Part shown: piece after piece, positions 43,090 to 51,828 of the stretch
How the letters are laid out: each line of letters opens with the position of its first letter
Position numbering within the stretch: position 1 is the stretch's first letter
Assembly: GCF_003857035.1 (NCBI RefSeq)
Contig: NZ_QGSY01000192.1
Coordinates: 1-55,060, forward strand
DNA: 55,060 nt
DNA from: Micromonospora arida
Lineage (GTDB): Bacteria > Actinomycetota > Actinomycetes > Mycobacteriales > Micromonosporaceae
Direction: 5' to 3'
The notes under the pieces: model-generated
What the model saw: the letters and a program-made list of their open reading frames with translations, nothing else
Databases searched by the model: none
Told to the model about the DNA's origin: nothing
Position numbers and translations under genes: made by a program

Positions 43090-43503
43090 ATGAGTGCTGC
43101 CGCCGCCACGACCCCCGCCCCCTCACCACTGCGCCGCCGCGCCCTCGGCGTCGCCGCCGCCGTCGTGGCTCCCCTGGCCATCTGGGCGATCGGCGCGTTG
43201 GCCGGAGTCGACTACACCGTCGAGAGCCCGGGCCAGCCCGCCACTGTCATCGGGGCCGGCGCGATCGTCATGATCGCCCTGGCGGCCGCCCTGCTCGGCT
43301 GGGCCGCGCTGGCGCTGCTGGAGCGGTTCGCCACCCGGGTCGCACGACCGCTCTGGATCTCGCTGGCCATCGTCGTGACGGTGCTGTCCTTCGTCCCCGT
43401 GCTCAGCGTCGAGGCCACCGGCGGCGCCAAGCTCGCCCTCGGCGCAACGCACGTGGCCGTGGCGGTCGCGTTGATCGCCCTGCTGCCCCGCCCTCGCCGG
43501 TAA
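43090..43503 (+). CDS. Four-helix membrane protein (DUF6069-like)
   Basis: 137 aa with four hydrophobic helices (ALGVAAAVVAPLAIWAIGAL, VIGAGAIVMIALAAALLGWA, PLWISLAIVVTVLSFVPVLS and GATHVAVAVALIALLP). Matches the pattern of the DUF6069 family found after MarR/TetR regulators in actinobacteria. Function unknown; the conserved VDYTVESPGQPATVI loop between helices 1 and 2 faces outside. ATG 43090 with AACGAGGAG upstream. Confidence 0.78.
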   Translation: MSAAAATTPAPSPLRRRALGVAAAVVAPLAIWAIGALAGVDYTVESPGQPATVIGAGAIVMIALAAALLGWAALALLERFATRVARPLWISLAIVVTVLSFVPVLSVEATGGAKLALGATHVAVAVALIALLPRPRR

Positions 43504-43521
43504 GCGACTGGTATTCCCTCC

Positions 43522-43555
43522 GCCCACCTCGTGTCGCGCTGACCACGGGGTGGGC
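43522..43555. terminator. Terminator hairpin
   Basis: GCCCACCTCGTG (43522-43533) pairs with CACGGGGTGGGC (43544-43555), 11 of 12 matched, just after the membrane protein gene. Confidence 0.65.
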
Positions 43556-43638
43556 GACGCAGGCGGGGTGGATGTCGCAGGGGCAGCAGCGCCGCCGCGG
43601 CCGGATAAAACCGTTGACCGGGCGGTGATGATCAACAG

Positions 43639-44163
43639 GTGACCATTAGCGCCCGGCCCACCTGGACGACCAGCAGCAGCCGGCCCGACCACCCCGACGC
43701 GGTACTGCTGCTGCGCGAGTACATGACCGAGATGGTGGTTCGCTATCACCGTCGCCCGGCCCTGCCCGGCGAGGTCGACGCGGCGCTGGCCGAGTTACCC
43801 AGCGACGACCTGACAACGCCGAGCGGGCTGCTCCTGGTCGCCCACCGCGACACCGAACTGGCCGGCTGCGCCGGGCTGCGCTGGCAAGCCGGCTGGGCCG
43901 AGCTGACCCGGGTGTTCATCCGCCCCGAGCACCGCGGCGCCGGTGGGGGCGCCGTACTGCTGGCCGCCGTCGAGGAGCAGGCCCGCGCGGCCGGGGCGGA
44001 CCGGATCCGGCTCGACACCCGGCACGACCTGGTCGAGGCCCGCGCCCTGTACGCCCGGCACGGCTACGCCGAGATCCCGGCGTACTCGCGGGGCCCCTAC
44101 GCCGAACACTGGTTTGAAAAGCGGCTGTCCGGAGCAGTTGACGTCAGCGCGCGGACGCGCTAA
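43639..44163 (+). CDS. GNAT acetyltransferase
   Basis: 174 aa, GTG start. GNAT core: LLVAHRDTELAGCAGLRWQA, then AELTRVFIRPEHRGAGGGAV LL (acetyl-CoA loop RGAGGG) and LVEARALYARHGYAEIPAYS at the end. Resembles the MarR-linked or ArgA-like single-domain GNATs; substrate unknown. Its stop lies 13 bases before the HAIR-like site of hsp20. Confidence 0.85.
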   Translation: MTISARPTWTTSSSRPDHPDAVLLLREYMTEMVVRYHRRPALPGEVDAALAELPSDDLTTPSGLLLVAHRDTELAGCAGLRWQAGWAELTRVFIRPEHRGAGGGAVLLAAVEEQARAAGADRIRLDTRHDLVEARALYARHGYAEIPAYSRGPYAEHWFEKRLSGAVDVSARTR

Positions 44164-44176
44164 ATAAGAAGAGGAA

Positions 44177-44197
44177 GTTGAGTCAGCCCGGCTCAAC
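44177..44197. promoter_or_regulatory. HAIR-like HspR operator before hsp20
   Basis: GTTGAGT-N7-GCTCAAC, a 7-base spaced dyad close to the HspR-associated inverted repeat CTTGAGT-N7-ACTCAAG known from actinobacteria; 5 of 7 positions in the right arm and 6 of 7 in the left match the consensus. It is 32 bases before the hsp20 start. Confidence 0.72.
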
Positions 44198-44229
44198 TCA
44201 TCACCTTCGGCCAGGAGAACCGAGGAGGC

Positions 44230-44661
44230 ATGACGATGTTGATGCGTACCGACCCGTTCCGCGAGATGGACCGGCTCGCCGAGCAGTTCTTCGGTACGGC
44301 GGCCCGTCCCGCGACGATGCACCTGGACGCCTACCGCGACGGCGACCACTTCTACGCGGCGTTCGACCTGCCCGGCGTCGACCCGGACAGCATCGACTGC
44401 ACCGTCGAGCGCAACGTGCTCACCGTCCGCGCCGAGCGTCGCCGGCCAACCGGCGACGGCGTCGAACTGGTCGCCGCCGAACGCCCGATGGGCACCTTCA
44501 CCCGGCGGCTGTTCCTCGGCGACACGCTGGACGCCGACAAGCTGGAGGCCGGCTACGAGAACGGGGTGCTGACGCTGCGCATCCCGGTCGCCGAGCGTGC
44601 CAAGCCCCGCCGGGTGACCATCAAGGCCAACGGCGACGCGCGCCGAGAGATCAACGCCTGA
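44230..44661 (+). CDS. Hsp20 / alpha-crystallin small heat shock protein
   Basis: 143 aa. Alpha-crystallin domain: HFYAAFDLPGVDPDSIDCTV, VLTVRAERRRPTGDGVELVA, GTFTRRLFLGDTLDADKLEA and GYENGVLTLRIPVAERAKPR R, including the GVLTL motif. ATP-independent holdase that binds unfolding proteins. The HAIR-like site upstream implies HspR repression and heat induction. Good ribosome site (CGAGGAGGC). Followed by a terminator. Confidence 0.93.
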   Translation: MTMLMRTDPFREMDRLAEQFFGTAARPATMHLDAYRDGDHFYAAFDLPGVDPDSIDCTVERNVLTVRAERRRPTGDGVELVAAERPMGTFTRRLFLGDTLDADKLEAGYENGVLTLRIPVAERAKPRRVTIKANGDARREINA

Positions 44662-44675
44662 TCCGACACGGTGAC

Positions 44676-44711
44676 GGGTGGGATCGGCGCGCCTGCACGC
44701 CGATCCCACCC
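44676..44711. terminator. Terminator after hsp20
   Basis: Perfect 14-bp stem GGGTGGGATCGGCG (44676-44689) / CGCCGATCCCACCC (44698-44711), loop 8. Confidence 0.88.
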
Positions 44712-44732
44712 GAGGCTGAGAGCCTTTTTCAC

Positions 44733-45731
44733 ATGGTGTTCTCCGACGCTCCGGTGCTCGCCCGCCCGTCCGCGCCACCGGCGCTGCCGAGCGGGCCGGT
44801 CGAGGTCACCGAGGCGTGGCTGCGCAACCGGCGGCTCTCCGAGCACACCCGCGACGCCTATCGACGTGACGTCACCGGCTGGCTCCGCTGGTGCGCCGGT
44901 CACGACCTGGACCCGCTGCGGGCCACGTTCCTGCACGTCAACGAGTATGCCCGCGCGCTGGAGAGCAGCGTCGACGCCCGCAGCGGCCGCACACTGACCC
45001 CGGCGACCGTCGCGCGCCGACTCTCGGCCCTGTCCAGTTGGTACGACTTCCTGGTCAAACTGGGCGCTGTGCCGGCCAACCCGGTCTCCGGCGCCGACCG
45101 CCCCCGCGTCGACCGGGACCACTCCGCCACCGTCGGGCTCACCCCCGAGGAGGTGGACGCCCTGCTCAGCGCCGCCGACGCGGACACCGGCGCGACCGCC
45201 GTACGCAACCGGGCGGCGCTCGCGCTCCTCGCCGACCTGGGTCTACGGGTCGGGGAGCTGATCTCGCTGGACCTGACAGACCTCGGCACCGAACGCGGCC
45301 ACCGCAGCGTGCGTTTCGTCGGGAAGGGCGGCAAACAACGTCGCCGCGCCCTCACCCCCGGCACCGGGCACGCCGTGGACGCCTACCTGGCCCAGCGGGC
45401 CGCCACCACCGGCGTGCCGGTGCCGCAGCTCACCGGCCCGCTGCTCGTCACCGCCAGCGGTGCCCGGCTGGACCGGCACTCGGTGTTCCGGATGGTCCGT
45501 CGGCTCGCCCGCGCCGCCGGCATCCCGGCCTGGGCGAAGCTGTCCCCACACTCGCTGCGGCACGCCTTCGCCACCACGGCCCGCTCGGAGGGCGTGCCGT
45601 TGGAGGATGTGCAGGACGCCATGGGGCACGCCGACCCGCGCACCACCCGCCGCTACGACCGGGACCGGCACAACCTCGACCGCGACCCGGCCTACGCGGT
45701 GTGGGCGGCCCGGTCGCGTCGTCGCGGCTGA
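44733..45731 (+). CDS. Tyrosine recombinase (XerC/D-like integrase)
   Basis: 332 aa from ATG 44733. N-terminal SAM-like core-binding domain (RLSEHTRDAYRRDVTGWLRW) and catalytic domain with LLADLGLRVGELISLDLTDL (Arg I), VGKGGKQRRRALTP (Lys), LSPHSLRHAFATTARSEGVP (HxxR), and MGHADPRTTRRYDRDRHNL (His and nucleophile Tyr). All catalytic residues are present. It has no excisionase, att repeats or cargo beside it, so it is either a housekeeping recombinase or the relic of an element. No tRNA nearby. Confidence 0.87.
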   Translation: MVFSDAPVLARPSAPPALPSGPVEVTEAWLRNRRLSEHTRDAYRRDVTGWLRWCAGHDLDPLRATFLHVNEYARALESSVDARSGRTLTPATVARRLSALSSWYDFLVKLGAVPANPVSGADRPRVDRDHSATVGLTPEEVDALLSAADADTGATAVRNRAALALLADLGLRVGELISLDLTDLGTERGHRSVRFVGKGGKQRRRALTPGTGHAVDAYLAQRAATTGVPVPQLTGPLLVTASGARLDRHSVFRMVRRLARAAGIPAWAKLSPHSLRHAFATTARSEGVPLEDVQDAMGHADPRTTRRYDRDRHNLDRDPAYAVWAARSRRRG

Positions 45732-45733
45732 GC

Positions 45734-45785
45734 AGCGCCCGCCGCGTCAGCTCTGCGGGAGCGCCCGCCGCGTCAGCTCTGTGGG
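45734..45785. repeat. 26-bp tandem duplication
   Basis: AGCGCCCGCCGCGTCAGCTC plus TGCGGG (45734-45759) is followed at once by a second copy with one change (45760-45785). The second copy contains the stop codon of the VOC gene. Confidence 0.85.
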
Positions 45786-46144
45786 CGGGGGCAGATGCAG
45801 AACGGCTGCCCGATCGGGTCGAGAAGCACCACCCACCGGTCGCCGCCAGGCTGGAAGGCCGGCTTCGACGCGCCTGCGGCGACGAACTTCTCCTCCGCCG
45901 CCGCCAGGTCGTCGACGTAAAGATCCAGGTGGTAGCGCTTGTCGCCGGTCTGGTCCGGCCAGGAGGGCGGTCGGTAGCCCTCGACCAGCCCGAAACCGAT
46001 GGAGACGCCACCGGAGCTGATCATCGCGTATTCCGGTTCGCTGTGGGTGACCTCCCAGCCCATCGCCTCGTGGTAGAACGCGGCGTGGCCGGCGGGATCG
46101 GAACTGTCGAGGTTGACCATCGCGAGGTCGGCAGAAGTTGTCAC
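45773..46144 (-). CDS. VOC (glyoxalase-like) protein
   Basis: 123 aa. LAMVNLDSSDPAGHAAFYHE AMGWEV opens the first VOC module and HLDLYVDDLAAAEEKFVAAG ASKP with WVVLLDPIGQPFCICP the second (Glyoxalase_6-like). This subgroup typically lacks full metal ligands and binds small ligands such as bleomycin-type molecules or acts as an accessory; function not deducible. Divergent from the LLM-type oxidoreductase. Confidence 0.83.
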   Translation of the reverse strand: MTTSADLAMVNLDSSDPAGHAAFYHEAMGWEVTHSEPEYAMISSGGVSIGFGLVEGYRPPSWPDQTGDKRYHLDLYVDDLAAAEEKFVAAGASKPAFQPGGDRWVVLLDPIGQPFCICPRPQS

Positions 46145-46232
46145 GCCGGCAGTATGCCGCCGGGGCCCGACAACTCCGGTCCCGCGACACTCGCGGCGGC
46201 CCAGCGTCTGGCCCCCGCCCTATGGTCGGCGG

Positions 46233-47078
46233 ATGAGACACGGTCTGGAGATTTCCTGCGGCGGGGCCGCGGTCGCGGTGTCCACTCTGGTCGAGCTGGG
46301 TGAGCTGGCCGAACGTGCCGACTGGGACGGCGTGTTCCTGGAGGACTATCTGATCCACTATTCCGGCGACGAGCCGTTCACCTACGACCCGTGGCTGGTC
46401 CTCGCCGCGATCGCCGGGCGCACCGACCGGGTGCGACTGGGCACCACGGTCACCGCGCTGCCGCGGCGTCGCCCGGCGAAGTTGGCGCGGGAGGTCCTCA
46501 CCCTCGACCACCTCAGCGCGGGCCGGGCCACAGTGGCCGTCGGTGTCGGCGACCCCGGCGACCGGGGCCTGGCCGCCTTCGGCGAGCAGACCGAGGTGTC
46601 CGTGCGGGCCGCGATGCTCGACGAGGGTCTCGACCTGCTGACGGGGCTGCTCAGCGGTGAACGGGTCAGCCACCAGGGCACCCACTACCGCGCCGACGGG
46701 GTGTCGCTGCGGCCTGCGCCGGTGCAGTCGCCGCGAGTGCCGGTCTGGGTCGGCGGGAGCACCCAGGCCGGGGCGGTGCGCCGCCGGGCCGCCCGCGCCG
46801 ACGGCATCGTGCCGTACAAGCTCACCGACACCGACGGGTGGTCCGACTTCACCCCCGACGAGGTACACGACCTGGCGAACGCCCTACCAGCGACGCGCGC
46901 CGACGGCCAGCCGTTCGACGTGGCGGTCGGCGGCCGGCGGCGCCGTTCCGACGAGCGCACCGAACGGGCCTACCTCGGTGAGCTGGCCGCCGCCGGCGCC
47001 ACCTGGTGGCTGGAGTTCGTCCCGGCCGGCGATCCGGCGACGATGCGCGCAGCCGTTGCCCGAGGCCCTCTGCGCTGA
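46233..47078 (+). CDS. LLM-class F420-dependent oxidoreductase
   Basis: 281 aa luciferase-like TIM barrel. ELAERADWDGVFLEDYLIHY, RVRLGTTVTALPRRRPAKLA REVLTLDHLSAGR and RVPVWVGGSTQAGAVRRRAA RADG are the standard bacterial LLM blocks; in actinobacteria these mostly use F420 rather than FMN. Substrate unknown. Start ATG 46233 chosen at the first family-like residue. Confidence 0.87.
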   Translation: MRHGLEISCGGAAVAVSTLVELGELAERADWDGVFLEDYLIHYSGDEPFTYDPWLVLAAIAGRTDRVRLGTTVTALPRRRPAKLAREVLTLDHLSAGRATVAVGVGDPGDRGLAAFGEQTEVSVRAAMLDEGLDLLTGLLSGERVSHQGTHYRADGVSLRPAPVQSPRVPVWVGGSTQAGAVRRRAARADGIVPYKLTDTDGWSDFTPDEVHDLANALPATRADGQPFDVAVGGRRRRSDERTERAYLGELAAAGATWWLEFVPAGDPATMRAAVARGPLR

Positions 47079-47085
47079 CCCGGGG

Positions 47086-48249
47086 TCAGGGGCCCTCGAT
47101 GGGCCAGAACGTCACGCGGGCCGTGCCGTCGCGGCAGATCAACCCGGCGCCGACCCGGCGGCAGTCGGTCACACCCGCCGGGAGCACAGCGGACACCCGA
47201 TGACCGTCGCGTCCCACCGTCGCGATCAGGGAGCGCCTGCCGTCCGCCGCCATCCCCAGCACCACCAGGGGTTCCGCAGCGGCCCGTGGGCCAGCCACCG
47301 TTCGCCACCGCGCCCCGGCCGGCCACGTCCACACTCGCACCCCGGTGCCCGGGTCGATCGCCCAGCGTCCCTGCTCGTCCTGCCCGCAGATCAGACCCTG
47401 GCAGGGACGCAGGATCAGCTCACCCGGCTGCACCGGCACCTGCCAGCGTTGCGCCAGCCAGGGTAGGTCGTAGCCGGTCAGCGCCATCGCGCCGCCGCTC
47501 GGGTGGCGCAGCACCAGGTGCGCGCCGACGACCTGGGGATTGTCCGGGCCGTAGTCGGCCGGCGGAAGCTGGCCCCGCCCGCGTTCGGTGCCGTCACGGG
47601 CGTCGAGCAGCCGGGCAAGCCCGTCGTCCTGCACCAGCAGCACCCGCCCGGGCAGCGCCCGCAGCACCGCCGTGGAAGGCAGCGGGACCGACCACCGGGT
47701 CGCGCCGGTGGCAGGGTCGACGCCGTGCACCGTGCCCTCGACCCGCCGACCCGGTTCGGAGGCGCTGCGCACCTCGCTCACCGCGACCGCCTCGTTCCCG
47801 GCCGCGTACACCCGCTCGGGTCGCCGCCACACCGGCTGGCCGGTACGCAACGACCGCGCGGTGGTCACCCGCGCCCCGAGCGCCTGGTCGCGCTCGACCA
47901 GCAGCAGCAAATCACCCGCGGCCTCGGCGGACCACCCGGCGGCGGGCGGCACGGTGACCCGCCAGCGCGGCGGGCCGTCCGGCGCGGCCGAGTCGTAGGC
48001 GCTCAGCGTCGGCGGGTTCGGCTCGGGATCGACGACCAGCAGCAGCGGCCCCGCGCCGAGCACGGTCGCCCGGGCGGGCAGCGCCGGCCCGAGCTGAGGC
48101 GTCAGGCGCGCGGCCGGGGCGGCACCGCCGAGCAGGACACAGGCCGCCACCAGCGCCGCCACCCGCCACCGGCGGGACACCTGCGGAGGCGGGCGGCGCT
48201 CCTCCAGGGGCGCGCCCCGGTCGTCACCCAGCTCGATCAGCACCGACAT
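47086..48249 (-). CDS. PQQ-like beta-propeller membrane-anchored protein
   Basis: 387 aa. One transmembrane anchor (VAALVAACVLLGGAAPAARL) after a 28-residue cytoplasmic tail, then PQQ-like repeats with alternating strands such as LSAYDSAAPDGPPRWRVTVP, VHGVDPATGATRWSVPLPS and LLDARDGTERG. An extracytoplasmic propeller of the type frequent in Micromonosporaceae; probably a scaffold or sensor, not an enzyme, as no cofactor ligands stand out. Converges with the LLM gene, 7 bases apart. Confidence 0.82.
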   Translation of the reverse strand: MSVLIELGDDRGAPLEERRPPPQVSRRWRVAALVAACVLLGGAAPAARLTPQLGPALPARATVLGAGPLLLVVDPEPNPPTLSAYDSAAPDGPPRWRVTVPPAAGWSAEAAGDLLLLVERDQALGARVTTARSLRTGQPVWRRPERVYAAGNEAVAVSEVRSASEPGRRVEGTVHGVDPATGATRWSVPLPSTAVLRALPGRVLLVQDDGLARLLDARDGTERGRGQLPPADYGPDNPQVVGAHLVLRHPSGGAMALTGYDLPWLAQRWQVPVQPGELILRPCQGLICGQDEQGRWAIDPGTGVRVWTWPAGARWRTVAGPRAAAEPLVVLGMAADGRRSLIATVGRDGHRVSAVLPAGVTDCRRVGAGLICRDGTARVTFWPIEGP

Positions 48250-48280
48250 GAGCGCCCACCTGTCCGCTCGCGCCGGCCGG

Positions 48281-49984
48281 TCAGCAGAGCAGGTCGAGGT
48301 GGTGGTGGGCGTCCTCGGCGATCTCCTCGTGCCGCAGCCAGCGGCGCGCCCACAGTCGGGCGGCCAACTCCGCCTGCTCGTCGCCCCACGCGGCGTGCTC
48401 GACGAGCAACGCGGTGGTCAGCGCGTGCGCCAGGCGCAACGCCAGACCGCGGGCGCCCGCGAGCACCGCCGACGCCCCCGGGTCGACGGTCACCGCGGTG
48501 ATGGTCTCCGCCAACTGCGCGGCGGCGGTGGCCAGGGTGTCGGCCAGCACCGGCGACAGCGGCCGAGCCAGGTCGACGGCGGCGGTCAGCCGGCTCAGCA
48601 GCGGCGCACCCGCGTCCTCCCGGGTCAACGCGCGCAGCACGTCCAGGGCCAGCACATTGGTGGTGCCCTCCCAGATCGGCAGCACCTGGGCGTCACGCAG
48701 CAGCCGGGGAACGCCGGTGTCCTCCACGTAGCCGGCACCGCCGAAGCTCTCCACGTACTCGCTGGCGGAGCTGACGGCGAGCCGACCGGTGGCCAGCTTC
48801 GCCAACGGCGCCACGATGCGCAGCTCGGCCGCGGCCTCCGGGTCGGCGCCGACCTCGACCCGCCCGAGCAGGGCGAAGGCGTGCCCGGCAAGGGCGAACG
48901 CACCCGCCGCGTCGACCGCGAGGGTGCCCAGGGTGGCCCGGTGCAGGGGCGAGGACACCAGCGGGCCGCCGGCGACGTGCCGCACCTCGGCGTACGCGCG
49001 GGCGTAGGCGAGACCCCGTCGCATCCCGCCGGCCGCCGCCGCGGCGTTGTGCACCCGCGTCACCACGACCAGGGTCATCGCCCGGACCAGACCGGGCGCC
49101 GCCGGGTCACCCAGTGGAAGGGCGTACGCGTCGCGCAGGCCGATCTCGGCGGTGGGCAGCGCCCGGGTGCCGAGCTTGTCCTTGAGCCGGTGCACTGTGA
49201 CACCCGGTGCGGGTGCGCCCGGCGCCGCGCCGTCGGCCAGCGGTGAGTCGACGGCGTACCGGGGAACGAGGAACGGGGCGAGCACCCGGCTGCCCCGCCC
49301 GGCGCCCTCCGGCCGGGCCAGCGCCACCGCCATCGCCGCGTCGGCGGCGGAGCAGAACCACTTCTCGCCGGTCAGCCGCCACGAACCGTCCGCCGCGGGG
49401 CGGCCGAGCGTGCTGGAGCGGCCCAGATCGGAGCCGCCCTGCGACTCGGTCATCCACTGCCCGCTGGTGATCGCCGTTGCCGGGTCCGTGGAGATCAGCC
49501 GGGGCAGCCACGCGTCGCGGACAGTGGCGTCGACGTCGGGCATGCTGAGCAGCGCCGCCGCCCCGTCGGCCATCGCCACCGGGCAGGAGAACGTCGCCGA
49601 CTCCGGCCCGTACAGGTGCAGCAGGGCGTGCTGGACGACCCGCGCGGCGGCACCCCAGGTGCCCCGGGCGTCCGACAGGTAGGGCAGCGCCACCACGGCG
49701 TGTCGGGCGGCGGCGGCGCGTTGCGCCTGCCAACCGGCGGAGGTGTCGATGCGGTCGATCCGGGCACCCCACGGGTCGTAGCGGACCAGCGTGGGCGGGT
49801 GCGCCTCCGCGTCGGCGTGCGCCGCGCGCAGCGGCCCGGTGACGTCGGCGGCCAGGTCCGCGAGACGGCCCTTCGCGGCGGCGTGCCCGCCCGGGCCGAG
49901 GTGACGCTCCAGCCAGGACCGCAGCAGGCCATCACCGGCGTACGGGTCGACGGGGGGTGGTACCGGCTGCACGAAGCGGCTCAT
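48281..49984 (-). CDS. Acyl-CoA dehydrogenase (AidB-like)
   Basis: 567 aa from ATG 49984 (GGAG upstream); the further 24 codons are non-coding in character. ACAD blocks: SGQWMTESQGGSDLGRSSTL, WRLTGEKWFCSAADAAMAVA and VESFGGAGYVEDTGVPRLLR DAQVLPIWEGTTNVLALDVL. Length, N-terminal extension and the EGTTNV region match the AidB/ACAD11-like branch that in E. coli belongs to the adaptive response to alkylation. FAD-dependent; substrate unknown. Confidence 0.88.
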   Translation of the reverse strand: MSRFVQPVPPPVDPYAGDGLLRSWLERHLGPGGHAAAKGRLADLAADVTGPLRAAHADAEAHPPTLVRYDPWGARIDRIDTSAGWQAQRAAAARHAVVALPYLSDARGTWGAAARVVQHALLHLYGPESATFSCPVAMADGAAALLSMPDVDATVRDAWLPRLISTDPATAITSGQWMTESQGGSDLGRSSTLGRPAADGSWRLTGEKWFCSAADAAMAVALARPEGAGRGSRVLAPFLVPRYAVDSPLADGAAPGAPAPGVTVHRLKDKLGTRALPTAEIGLRDAYALPLGDPAAPGLVRAMTLVVVTRVHNAAAAAGGMRRGLAYARAYAEVRHVAGGPLVSSPLHRATLGTLAVDAAGAFALAGHAFALLGRVEVGADPEAAAELRIVAPLAKLATGRLAVSSASEYVESFGGAGYVEDTGVPRLLRDAQVLPIWEGTTNVLALDVLRALTREDAGAPLLSRLTAAVDLARPLSPVLADTLATAAAQLAETITAVTVDPGASAVLAGARGLALRLAHALTTALLVEHAAWGDEQAELAARLWARRWLRHEEIAEDAHHHLDLLC

Positions 49985-50130
49985 CGATCGGCTCCTGGCA
50001 CTGCTCGGGGGTGTGCGCCGACGGTAGACGATGCGAGGCCGCCGCGAACAGGGCACACCCGCGCATCGGGCGCACCCAGTTTCCGGCTTGTCGCCCGTCG
50101 GCGTGAGCGTCTTCTCTACGGTCGGTAGTC

Positions 50131-50589
50131 GTGGGTGCGGGCCAGTCGTGGAGCCGACCGGCCCGGCGTCACCGCCCGATGCGCACCGGGTTGGCGTTCG
50201 CCGGGTTCGGCGTGGCGCTGTGCTGCGTGGGGGTGGCCGGGTTGGGCGCCTGGAACCTACAGACCGTCCGGCAGGCCGCCGGCCCGATCCGGGAGACCGC
50301 CGACGGTTTCCTCAGCGAGGTGGCCCTCGGCGACAGTGACCGGGCGTACGAGCGGCTCTGCGAGGACGCGCGCAGCCGCTGGAGCGCGATCGGCTTCACC
50401 AGTTGGGTGCGGACACCACCGATGGTCACCGACTACGAGATCACCGACGTGTCGGTCGCCACCCGCAGCGGACGACCGCACGGCACGGTGACCGTGAAGG
50501 TGACCCGCGACGGCGGAATCAGCGAAGAACGTCGCCTGCCGGTGGTCCGTGAGGACGGGGACTGGCGGGTGTGCGGTGACCCCTTCTGA
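50131..50589 (+). CDS. Membrane-anchored hypothetical protein
   Basis: 152 aa, GTG 50131. One N-terminal helix (TGLAFAGFGVALCCVGVAGL GAW) and an extracytoplasmic domain with AGPIRETADGFLSEVALGDS DRAYERLC and GTVTVKVTRDGGISEERRLP VVREDGDWRVC: a cystatin-like/NTF2-like DUF4878-type fold. Two Cys could form a disulfide. Overlaps the LtrA-type gene by 14 bases. Function unknown. Confidence 0.75.
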   Translation: MGAGQSWSRPARRHRPMRTGLAFAGFGVALCCVGVAGLGAWNLQTVRQAAGPIRETADGFLSEVALGDSDRAYERLCEDARSRWSAIGFTSWVRTPPMVTDYEITDVSVATRSGRPHGTVTVKVTRDGGISEERRLPVVREDGDWRVCGDPF

Positions 50590-51781
50590 ACCCCCGGTCG
50601 CCGCCCCGGTACGCCCACAGCTGCTGCGACCACGCGAGGGGGTGCAGCCGACCACCTCGACGGAACTCTTCTTCGATCTGGTCTTCATCTTCACCATCAC
50701 CCAGTTGTCGCACTACCTGATCGCGCACCTGGACTGGCGGGGCGCCGGGCGTACCGCCCTGTTGCTGGCGCTGGTGTGGTTCGTCTGGGTCTACACCACC
50801 TGGGTGACCAACTGGCTGCAACCGGACCAGGGGCCGGTGCGGACGATGCTGATCGGGGTGACGCTGGGCAGCCTGCTGTTGTCGGCGGCGATCCCGGAGG
50901 CGTTCGGCTCGACCGGTCTGCTCTTCGCGGTGGTCTACGTGACCGTGCAGGTGGGACGCACCCTGTTCTCGTTGTGGGCGGTACAGGGCAGCCCGTGGCT
51001 GGTCGCCGGCTTCCGGCAGTCGCTGCCGTGGATCGCCGGGACGTCGCTGCTCATGCTCCTCGGTGGCCTGGTCGGCGGGGCCGCGCGCGAGGCCGTGTGG
51101 GCGGCGGTGATCGTGATCGACGTGGTCGGCCTCTCGATCGGCTATCCGCTGCCGCGACGAGGGCGCAGCCGACCCGAGCGGTGGATGGTGGAGGGCGGGC
51201 ACCTGGCCGAACGGTGCGCGGCCTTCGTCCTGATCGCGCTGGGGGAGTCGATCCTGGTCACCGGCAGCACCCTCACCTCGCACGTGGACCTGGTGACGTC
51301 CGGGGCGTTCCTGCTGGCGTTCGGCGGTTCGGTGGCGCTGTGGTGGGTGTACTTCGCCCGCTCGGCCTCGGCCGCCACGGAGGTCATCGCCCACGCCGGA
51401 GAGCGCACCGGCGCGTTGAGTCGAGTCGCGTTCAACTACCTGCACCCGGTGATCGTCGCCGGGGTCGTCGTCACGTCGGCGGCCGACGAGCGGTTGCTGC
51501 GGGAACCGGGCGCGCCGGCCACCACGGTCGACGTGCTGCTGACCCTCGGTGGTCCCGCGCTGTTCCTGGCCGGGCACGCCGCCTACAAGGCGCTGCTGTG
51601 GCGGACCCTGCCGATCAGCCGGCTCACCGCGGTGGTGGTCCTGCTGGCGTTGATGCCGGTCAGTGTGGTGCTGGGGGCACCCGTCGCGGTGTGCGCCGCG
51701 GTGGCGTTGGCGGTGACGGTCGCCGTGATCCTGACCGACCGGTTCCGGGTGCGGGCCGCCGCGGCCCGGCAGCGGTCCTGA
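50576..51781 (+). CDS. Low temperature requirement protein A (LtrA)-like membrane protein
   Basis: 401 aa from GTG 50576, inside the end of the preceding gene (GTG 50549 is further in). LtrA signature STELFFDLVFIFTITQLSHY L followed by about 12 transmembrane helices, with VEGGHLAERCAAFVLIALGE SIL in the middle, another conserved LtrA block. Function uncertain even in Listeria, where it is linked to growth in the cold. Confidence 0.9.
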   Translation: MTPSEPPVAAPVRPQLLRPREGVQPTTSTELFFDLVFIFTITQLSHYLIAHLDWRGAGRTALLLALVWFVWVYTTWVTNWLQPDQGPVRTMLIGVTLGSLLLSAAIPEAFGSTGLLFAVVYVTVQVGRTLFSLWAVQGSPWLVAGFRQSLPWIAGTSLLMLLGGLVGGAAREAVWAAVIVIDVVGLSIGYPLPRRGRSRPERWMVEGGHLAERCAAFVLIALGESILVTGSTLTSHVDLVTSGAFLLAFGGSVALWWVYFARSASAATEVIAHAGERTGALSRVAFNYLHPVIVAGVVVTSAADERLLREPGAPATTVDVLLTLGGPALFLAGHAAYKALLWRTLPISRLTAVVVLLALMPVSVVLGAPVAVCAAVALAVTVAVILTDRFRVRAAAARQRS

Positions 51782-51828
51782 CCGTCCGGGGCACCGGGTC
51801 GGTTTCGGCGACAGCGGTGGTGGGCGCC

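Noticed and set aside
44178..44732. N-terminal extension of the tyrosine recombinase back to 44178
   Set aside because: It crosses the hsp20 gene and its terminator in another frame; ATG 44733 matches the family start.
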